Shown piece after piece: positions 13,067-18,052 of a stretch of 18,052 nucleotides of DNA (position 1 is the stretch's first letter; the number at the start of each line of letters is the position of its first letter). The translations under genes were made by a program, and so were the position numbers. The stretch is from CAYXOX01 sp964466745 (GTDB taxonomy: Bacteria; Pseudomonadota; Alphaproteobacteria; Rhodobacterales; Rhodobacteraceae), in NCBI GenBank assembly GCA_964466745.1, contig CAYXOX010000055.1, positions 1 through 18,052 on the forward strand, given 5' to 3'. The notes beneath the pieces are model-generated. The model saw nothing but the letters and a program-made list of their open reading frames with translations. It was not told the origin of the DNA and did no database searches.

Positions 13067-14023
13067 GTGCAGCGATTCAGGAACATTCTCGCGCCGGTGG
13101 ATACCCCCGACGCGCCCGGCCCGGGCTTGGCGAGGGCGGCCGAGCTGGCGCGCGCCAATCGCGCGGCGCTGACGCTGATCCACGTCGTGGAAACGCCTCC
13201 GGGCGAGCTCGCCCGCATCCTTGCCGCCCTGCCCGGCCGGCGCGGCCGGGAGATTGAGGCCAAACTGCTCGCGGACCGCGCCGAGGCGCTCGACGCCGTC
13301 GCCGAGGGGCTCCGCGCGGAGGGGCTCGACGCGCGCACCACCGTCCAGCAGGGCAAGGGCTTCATCCGCATCATCCAGCGCGTCCTGCGCGACGGGCACG
13401 ACATCGTGGTGCGCTCGGCGCCGTGCCACGGCGAAACAGGGCGGCGCCTGACCAGCACGGATACGCACCTCTTGCGCAAGTGTCCCTGCCCGCTCTGGAT
13501 CGTGCCCGAGGATCACCCCCCCAGATCGCGCCGCGTGCTTGCCGCCGTGGACCCCGACGAGACCGACACCGAACGCGACGCCGTGAACCGGATGGTGCTG
13601 GAGCTTGCCGCGTCGCTGGCGGCCCGCGACGGGGCCCGGCTCGACGTGGTGAACGCCTGGCGGGTGCCCGAGGAAAACACCCTGCGCACCGGCCGTGCCG
13701 GGCTCTCGCTGGCCGAGGCCGACGCGATCGTGGCCGCCGAGGAACGGACGAGCGCCGCCGCCTTCGCGCGGCTCGCGGCGCCTTGGGAATACGGCGAGCC
13801 GCAGCCGGTGTGCCACCATGTGAAGGGCGATGCGGCCGAGGTGATCGAGCAGCTTGTTGGCCAATGCGCGGCGGATACACTCGTGATGGGTACCCTGGGG
13901 CGCAGCGGAACGCCGGGGCTGCTCATCGGCAATACCGCCGAGACGGTTCTCGGCCGCGTCTCCTGTGCGTTGCTCGCAGTCAAGCCGCCGGGTTTCGTCT
14001 CGCCGGTCCTGCCCGAAAGCTGA
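13067..14023 (+). CDS. Tandem universal stress protein (UspE-like)
   Basis: A 318-residue cytosolic protein with two Usp domains. The first begins NILAPVDTPDAPG and ends LLRKCPCPLWIVPED. It lacks the nucleotide-binding glycine motif and looks degenerate. The second begins RRVLAAVDPDETDTE and ends LVMGTLGRSGTPGLLIGNTAETVL, which keeps the G-2x-G-9x-G pattern of ATP-binding Usp proteins, with Asn in the usual Ser/Thr place as in E. coli UspE. Known Usp proteins act in stress survival through nucleotide binding and protein contacts. No enzyme activity can be assigned. The GTG at 13067 is chosen because AAGGAA (13054-13059) lies 7 bases upstream and the fold starts at once. A GTG at 13025 lacks such a site. 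It precedes mrpA by 72 bases, so it may lead the Mrp transcript. Confidence 0.85.
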   Translation: MQRFRNILAPVDTPDAPGPGLARAAELARANRAALTLIHVVETPPGELARILAALPGRRGREIEAKLLADRAEALDAVAEGLRAEGLDARTTVQQGKGFIRIIQRVLRDGHDIVVRSAPCHGETGRRLTSTDTHLLRKCPCPLWIVPEDHPPRSRRVLAAVDPDETDTERDAVNRMVLELAASLAARDGARLDVVNAWRVPEENTLRTGRAGLSLAEADAIVAAEERTSAAAFARLAAPWEYGEPQPVCHHVKGDAAEVIEQLVGQCAADTLVMGTLGRSGTPGLLIGNTAETVLGRVSCALLAVKPPGFVSPVLPES

Positions 14024-14095
14024 CCCTCCGCCACCGAACATGCCGCCGCTCCCGCGATCCCGCGGCCCACCAAGACGAGAACGGAACCCGCACCC

Positions 14096-16381
14096 ATGGC
14101 CGAAGCGACCGATCCAAACGCCCGAAACGGAGCTGCCGGCTGGCTTCCGCCGCTTGCGAGCCTCGCGATCTTCGCCTGGTTCACGCAGTTCCTCGCCCCC
14201 GTCTCGGCGGGCGAGACGGTGCGGCTGGCCTGGGACTGGGTGCCCTCGCTCTCCATCGGGCTGACCTTCGTGATCGACGGGCTTTCGCTCACCTTCGCGC
14301 TGCTGATCTCGGGGATCGGCACGCTTGTCCTGCTCTACTCCGACCGCTACCTGCGCGGGCACGAACACTACGCGCGCTTCGCACTGTTCCTCTTCGGGTT
14401 CATGCTGGCGATGCTTGGGCTCGTGCTGGCCGACAACCTGATCGCGCTCTTCGTGTTCTGGGAGCTCACGACGGTTACCTCGTACCTGCTGATCGGCTTC
14501 GGGCACGCTTCGGCGAAATCGCGGCGCTCGGCGCTGCAGGCGCTGTTCGTCACGGGCGCAGGCGGGCTCGCGCTGCTTGCGGGGCTGATCCTGCTGGGCG
14601 GCGCGGCGGGCAGCTTCGAGCTTTCCCAGATCAACGCGCAGGGCGCGGCGCTGGCCGAGCACCCGCTTTTCCTGCCCATCCTGATCCTGCTGCTCGCGGG
14701 CGCCTTCACCAAGTCGGCGCAGTTCCCGTTCCATTTCTGGCTGCCGAACGCGATGGCCGCACCCACGCCGGTTTCGGCCTTCCTGCACTCTGCGACCATG
14801 GTCAAGGGCGGGGTCTACCTGATGGCGCGCATCCATCCGGCCTTCTCGGGGAACGACGTGTGGCTCTGGACGCTGACGATCGCCGGCGGCTTCACCGCCG
14901 TCTTCGCATCGGTCCTGGCGCTGCGGCAGAGCGACCTGAAACAGGCGCTGGCCTACACGACGCTGATGGCGCTGGGCACGCTGACGATGCTGCTCGCCCA
15001 CGACGCGGCCTACATGGTGACGGCGGCCGCGGTGTTCCTCGTGGCGCATTCGCTCTACAAGGCGTCGCTCTTCCTGATGGTGGGCTGCATCGACCACGCG
15101 ACCGGCACGCGGGAGGCCGAGGTGCTGGGCGGGCTGGCCCGCAGGATGCCGGTGACGGCCCTGGCCGCCGCGCTGGCCGCGCTTTCGATGGCCGGCATGG
15201 TTCCCTTCGTGGGGTTCATCGCCAAGGAGCTGCAATACGCCGGCGCCATCGCAGCCGCCTCCAGCCCGATCTGGGTCACCGGCACGGCACTCGCGGCGAA
15301 CGCGCTGATGTTCGCCGTGGCCGGGGTGGTGGCGCTGCGCCCGTTCTGGGGCACGCCGGGCGAGGCGCTCCGCCGCGACGTTTCGGAGGCGCCGGCGGCG
15401 ATGCTCGCCGGCCCGGTGCTGCTGGCCGCCATGGGCCTCCTGTTCGGGCTCCAGCCCGGGCTCGCGCAGGCCTTCCTCGTCACGCCCACCGTCGACGCGG
15501 TGCTGGGCGAGGCCGGCCAGGCGCGCGAGATGAAGCTCTGGGCCGGGGTGAACCTGCCGCTCTTCCTGTCGCTGGGCACCTTCGCACTCGGCGCGGTGCT
15601 CTACCTCGCCCACCGCCCGCTGCGCGCCGCGCTGGGGCGCGCCGAGGCCGCCCTGCCGAACTTCGACCGCGGCTGGGACAGCTTCCTCGACGGGCTCAAG
15701 GCGCTCGCGGCCTGGCAGACCCGTCTGCTGCAATCGGGCGTCCTGCGGCGCTACATCTTCGTTGTCTTCGCGACCGTCCTCATCGGGCTCGGCACGACGC
15801 TCTGGCTGAAGACCACTCCCGAGATCGCCGTGACGGGCCCGGACTTCAGGCTCATGCACATGACCATCGTGGCGCTCATCGTCGCCGGCACCGTGCTCGC
15901 CACCGTGACCTCCTCGCGGATCACGGCCATTACCGCGCTCGGCGTCGTGGGGATCGGTGTGGCACTGATCTTCGTGTTCTACGGGGCGCCCGACGTGGCG
16001 ATCACCCAGTTGCTCGTGGAAACGCTGGTGGTGGTGCTCGTGTCCGTGGCGATGCTGCGGCTGCCCGGCCTTGATGCCGGCGGGCGAGACGGCCCGCGCC
16101 CGTGGGACGCGCTGCTCGCCCTCGGCGTGGGCGGGGCGACCTCGCTGATCCTGCTGATGGTGCTGCAAGCGCCGCTCGACCGTCGCCTGACCGACTACTT
16201 CGAGGCGACGAGCTGGCCCGAGGCCTTCGGGCGCAACATCGTCAACGTCATCCTCGTGGATTTCCGCGCGCTCGACACGTTCGGCGAGGTCGCGGTGGTG
16301 GTGGTCGCCGCGCTTGCGGCCTATGCGCTCCTGCGGACCACCGCGCCGATCAAGGCCGGCAAGGAGGAGGATCGCACATGA
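14096..16381 (+). CDS. mrpA: Mrp-type Na+/H+ antiporter subunit A
   Basis: A 761-residue multi-spanning membrane protein, the largest subunit of the Mrp (Mnh/Sha/Pha) multi-subunit cation/proton antiporter, homologous to complex I subunit NuoL. Proton-path residues are visible: Glu123 in FVFWELTTVTSY and Lys206 in AGAFTKSAQFPFHFWLPNAM, then SAFLHSATMVKGGVYL with His231 and Lys237, and the KQALAYTT segment typical of the family. The C-terminal third contains the extra Mrp-specific parts: a DUF4040-like block with VVGIGVALIFVFYGAPDVAITQLLVETL, and a final MbhE-like pair of helices with NIVNVILVDFRALDTFGE. The ATG at 14096 has only a weak GGA upstream. The stop overlaps the mrpB start (ATGA). 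Mrp complexes expel Na+ in exchange for H+ and support growth under alkali or salt. Confidence 0.93.
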   Translation: MAEATDPNARNGAAGWLPPLASLAIFAWFTQFLAPVSAGETVRLAWDWVPSLSIGLTFVIDGLSLTFALLISGIGTLVLLYSDRYLRGHEHYARFALFLFGFMLAMLGLVLADNLIALFVFWELTTVTSYLLIGFGHASAKSRRSALQALFVTGAGGLALLAGLILLGGAAGSFELSQINAQGAALAEHPLFLPILILLLAGAFTKSAQFPFHFWLPNAMAAPTPVSAFLHSATMVKGGVYLMARIHPAFSGNDVWLWTLTIAGGFTAVFASVLALRQSDLKQALAYTTLMALGTLTMLLAHDAAYMVTAAAVFLVAHSLYKASLFLMVGCIDHATGTREAEVLGGLARRMPVTALAAALAALSMAGMVPFVGFIAKELQYAGAIAAASSPIWVTGTALAANALMFAVAGVVALRPFWGTPGEALRRDVSEAPAAMLAGPVLLAAMGLLFGLQPGLAQAFLVTPTVDAVLGEAGQAREMKLWAGVNLPLFLSLGTFALGAVLYLAHRPLRAALGRAEAALPNFDRGWDSFLDGLKALAAWQTRLLQSGVLRRYIFVVFATVLIGLGTTLWLKTTPEIAVTGPDFRLMHMTIVALIVAGTVLATVTSSRITAITALGVVGIGVALIFVFYGAPDVAITQLLVETLVVVLVSVAMLRLPGLDAGGRDGPRPWDALLALGVGGATSLILLMVLQAPLDRRLTDYFEATSWPEAFGRNIVNVILVDFRALDTFGEVAVVVVAALAAYALLRTTAPIKAGKEEDRT

Positions 16382-16797
16382 ACTCCATCATCCTGACGGT
16401 GGCCACGCGCTTTCTGGTGGCGCTTCTGCTTCTCTTCTCGGTCTACATGCTCCTGCGCGGGCACAACCTGCCCGGCGGCGGCTTCATCGGCGGGCTGATC
16501 GGGGCGACCGGCTTCGTGCTCTACGCCATCGCCAGCGGCACCGAGCAGGCGCGCGCGGCGCTGCGCCTCTCGCCGCAGAACATCGCCATGGCCGGCCTCG
16601 GGATCGCGCTGCTGGCCGGCCTCTTCGCCGCGGTGTTCGGCGATCCGCTCTTCACCGGGCAGTGGCTCTTCATCGGCGCCCAGGGCGACGACAAGGGCCT
16701 GCCGCTCTCCACCGTGCTCGTGTTCGATATCGGCGTCTATCTCGTGGTGTTCGGCTCGATCCTCACGCTGGTCTTCGCCATGGAAGAGGAGATCTGA
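16378..16797 (+). CDS. mrpB: Mrp-type Na+/H+ antiporter subunit B
   Basis: A 139-residue membrane protein with four hydrophobic segments. The block RGHNLPGGGFIGGLIGATGFVL holds PGGGF at 32-36, the hallmark of MnhB/MrpB. The last helix, LVFDIGVYLVVFGSILTL, is also typical. The ATG overlaps the mrpA stop and is preceded by a strong AAGGAGGAGG (16361-16370) inside mrpA, so translation is coupled and well initiated. It is a free-standing subunit here and not fused to MrpA. MrpB is required for assembly and function of the complex. It is not known to transport ions alone. Confidence 0.93.
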   Translation: MNSIILTVATRFLVALLLLFSVYMLLRGHNLPGGGFIGGLIGATGFVLYAIASGTEQARAALRLSPQNIAMAGLGIALLAGLFAAVFGDPLFTGQWLFIGAQGDDKGLPLSTVLVFDIGVYLVVFGSILTLVFAMEEEI

Positions 16798-16799
16798 GC

Positions 16800-17162
16800 A
16801 TGGAAACGCTGCTCGCCGTCACCATCGGGATCCTCGTGGCTGGCGCCGTCTACCTGATGCTGGCGCGCAACGTGCTTCGCTTCATCTTCGGGCTCATACT
16901 GATCTCGAACGCGGCGAACCTCATCATCTTCACCGCGGGGCGGCTGACCGAGGGCGCGCCCGCGCTGATCGACGAGGGCGCCGACATGCCCGCGGGCCTC
17001 GTGGCCAACGCGCTGCCGCAGGCGCTGGTGCTGACGGCCATCGTGATCGGCTTCGGGCTCTTCGCTTTCGCGCTGGTTCTGGTGTTCCGCACCTACTCCT
17101 CGCTCGGCACGCTGAACTCGGACGAGATGCGCGTGGCCGAACCGGTGGAGGCGCCGAAGTGA
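16800..17162 (+). CDS. mrpC: Mrp-type Na+/H+ antiporter subunit C
   Basis: A 120-residue, three-helix membrane subunit homologous to complex I NuoK. Characteristic blocks are RNVLRFIFGLILISNAANLIIF (23-44) and ANALPQALVLTAIVIGFGLFAF (69-90), the LPQALVLTAIVI core being diagnostic. It starts two bases after the mrpB stop, with an AGAGGAGAT Shine-Dalgarno inside the mrpB end. In NuoK a membrane Glu occupies the first block, whereas here the place is taken by Asn-rich sequence, as usual for MrpC. The C-terminal tail (about 101-120) is hydrophilic and cytosolic or periplasmic. Confidence 0.93.
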   Translation: METLLAVTIGILVAGAVYLMLARNVLRFIFGLILISNAANLIIFTAGRLTEGAPALIDEGADMPAGLVANALPQALVLTAIVIGFGLFAFALVLVFRTYSSLGTLNSDEMRVAEPVEAPK

Positions 17163-18052
17163 GCTGGACCCTCGCACTCCCCATCGCCATCCCGTTCCTG
17201 ACGGCGGTGCTGGCCTACCTGTTCCGGCAGACGCCTTCGGGCCGCTGGATCAGCTTCGCCGGCTCGCTGGCCCTGCTGGGGGCCGCCGCCAACCTGATGC
17301 GCAACGTGCTCGCCGAAGGCGTGATCGCCGGGCAGATGGGCAACTGGGCCGCGCCCTTCGGCATCACGCTGGTGGCCGATTACCTCGGCGGCGTGATGGT
17401 GGTGATCACGGCCATCACCGGGCTCGCCGTGGCGATCTACGCGCTTGCCGACATTGATGCCCGCAAGGAATACCTTGGCTACCACGCGCTCTTCCAGGTG
17501 CTCATCGCCGGGGTGACCGGGGCGTTCCTGACGGGCGATCTGTTCAACCTCTACGTCTGGTTCGAGGTGATGCTGATCGCCTCCTTCGGGCTGCTGATCC
17601 TCGGCGGCAAGAAGGAGCAGATCGATGGCGGCATCAAGTACGTCACGCTCAACCTGATATCGACGATCCTGTTCCTGTCGGGTGTGGGCCTGCTCTACGG
17701 GATGACGGGCACGCTCAACCTCGCCGATCTCGCGCTCGCCGTGCGCGAGGTGGAGAACGAGGGGCTGCTCACCGTGGTGGCGGTGATGTTCATGATCGCC
17801 TTCGGCGTGAAAGCGGCGCTGTTCCCGCTCTTCTTCTGGCTGCCGGCGGCCTACCACACCCCCGCCTTCAGCGTGTCGGCGGTGTTCGCGGGGCTGCTGA
17901 CCAAGGTGGGCGTCTACGCGCTGATCCGCGTGTTCACCCTGATCTTCACCCATGACGTGGCCTACACCCACACGATCCTGCTCTGGGTGGCGGGCTTTAC
18001 CATGCTCACCGGGGTGCTCGGGGCCGCGGCACAGATGGATTTCCGCAAGATC
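17159..18052 (+). CDS. mrpD: Mrp-type Na+/H+ antiporter subunit D (3' truncated by window)
   Basis: The frame stays open for 298 codons from the GTG at 17159 to the last base, so the C-terminus is outside the window. Translation gives a NuoM/NuoN-like membrane protein. It has Glu136 in LYVWFEVMLIASFGLL, Lys218 in FGVKAALFPLFFWLPAAYHT and Lys249 in AGLLTKVGVYALIRVF, the conserved residues of the proton channel. Full-length MrpD is about 500 residues, so roughly 200 are missing. The GTG overlaps the mrpC stop (GTGA) and has TGGAGG ending 7 bases upstream. The order A-B-C-D with overlapping ends predicts E, F and G genes immediately beyond the window. Confidence 0.93.
   Translation, partial: MSWTLALPIAIPFLTAVLAYLFRQTPSGRWISFAGSLALLGAAANLMRNVLAEGVIAGQMGNWAAPFGITLVADYLGGVMVVITAITGLAVAIYALADIDARKEYLGYHALFQVLIAGVTGAFLTGDLFNLYVWFEVMLIASFGLLILGGKKEQIDGGIKYVTLNLISTILFLSGVGLLYGMTGTLNLADLALAVREVENEGLLTVVAVMFMIAFGVKAALFPLFFWLPAAYHTPAFSVSAVFAGLLTKVGVYALIRVFTLIFTHDVAYTHTILLWVAGFTMLTGVLGAAAQMDFRKI

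Noticed and set aside
13040..16168. Minus-strand open frame of about 1042 codons opposite usp and mrpA
   Set aside because: Its composition (Arg, His, Gln, Glu-rich) mirrors the hydrophobic codons of the real membrane protein on the other strand. There is no domain or start signal.
1..18052. CRISPR array, prophage, transposon or defence island
   Set aside because: No spaced direct repeats, integrase, transposase, terminal inverted repeats or base-composition break were seen. The genes are mainly housekeeping and stress functions.

Overview
The window is a very GC-rich, densely coded stretch of bacterial chromosome, most likely from an alphaproteobacterium of the order Rhodobacterales. The taxonomic hints are a methylmalonyl-CoA mutase C-terminus, a HemP and DUF1289 pair, a short secreted helical protein of a kind I recall from Rhodobacteraceae, a MaoC-Pta fusion followed by an acetate kinase, an Mrp antiporter operon, and two copies of a GAGTATTT...GATGA element at gene 3' ends that I recall as common in that family. 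This placement rests on recognition, not on a database search. No tRNA, rRNA, CRISPR array, insertion sequence, prophage or obvious transferred island is visible. The codon-level GC bias looks uniform throughout.

Layout. Bases 1-401 hold the end of the B12-binding domain of methylmalonyl-CoA mutase. Bases 495-3969 carry five same-strand genes: a glyoxalase-like VOC protein, a GNAT acetyltransferase, a soluble TerB-DnaJ protein, an endonuclease/exonuclease/phosphatase-fold hydrolase that overlaps it, and a small secreted protein with a repeated E-x-x-P-A helix. An exopolyphosphatase (3999-5537, minus) is convergent with them and divergent from a CPA2-type Na+/H+ antiporter (5671-6981). Next comes a small-protein cluster (7101-7832) consisting of a Cys-motif microprotein overlapping hemP, then a DUF1289 protein. 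Facing it on the minus strand are Dps (7985-8455) and an uncharacterised Pro/Ala-rich protein (8523-9116). Bases 9336-12013 encode a fused MaoC/phosphate acyltransferase overlapping an acetate kinase, a route from acyl-CoA to acid and ATP. An OxyR-like LysR regulator (12045-12965, minus) is divergent from a tandem universal stress protein (13067-14023). That gene is followed by mrpA, mrpB, mrpC and the first part of mrpD, which runs off the end.

Themes. Two cation/proton antiport systems (the CPA2 protein and Mrp) point to Na+ or pH homeostasis. HemP, DUF1289, Dps and the OxyR-like regulator point to iron and oxidant handling. Simple hairpins close each convergent gene pair.

The most unusual observations are: (1) the OxyR-like regulator lacks both peroxide-sensing cysteines yet keeps an ATAG-N7-CTAT operator-like palindrome, which sits on its own predicted promoter beside usp-mrp; (2) a 72-residue ORF with a CRC...CC motif appears translationally coupled to hemP; (3) the hydratase-like half of the MaoC-Pta fusion has Asn where the catalytic Asp is expected. 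I do not see an obvious new defence or mobile system.
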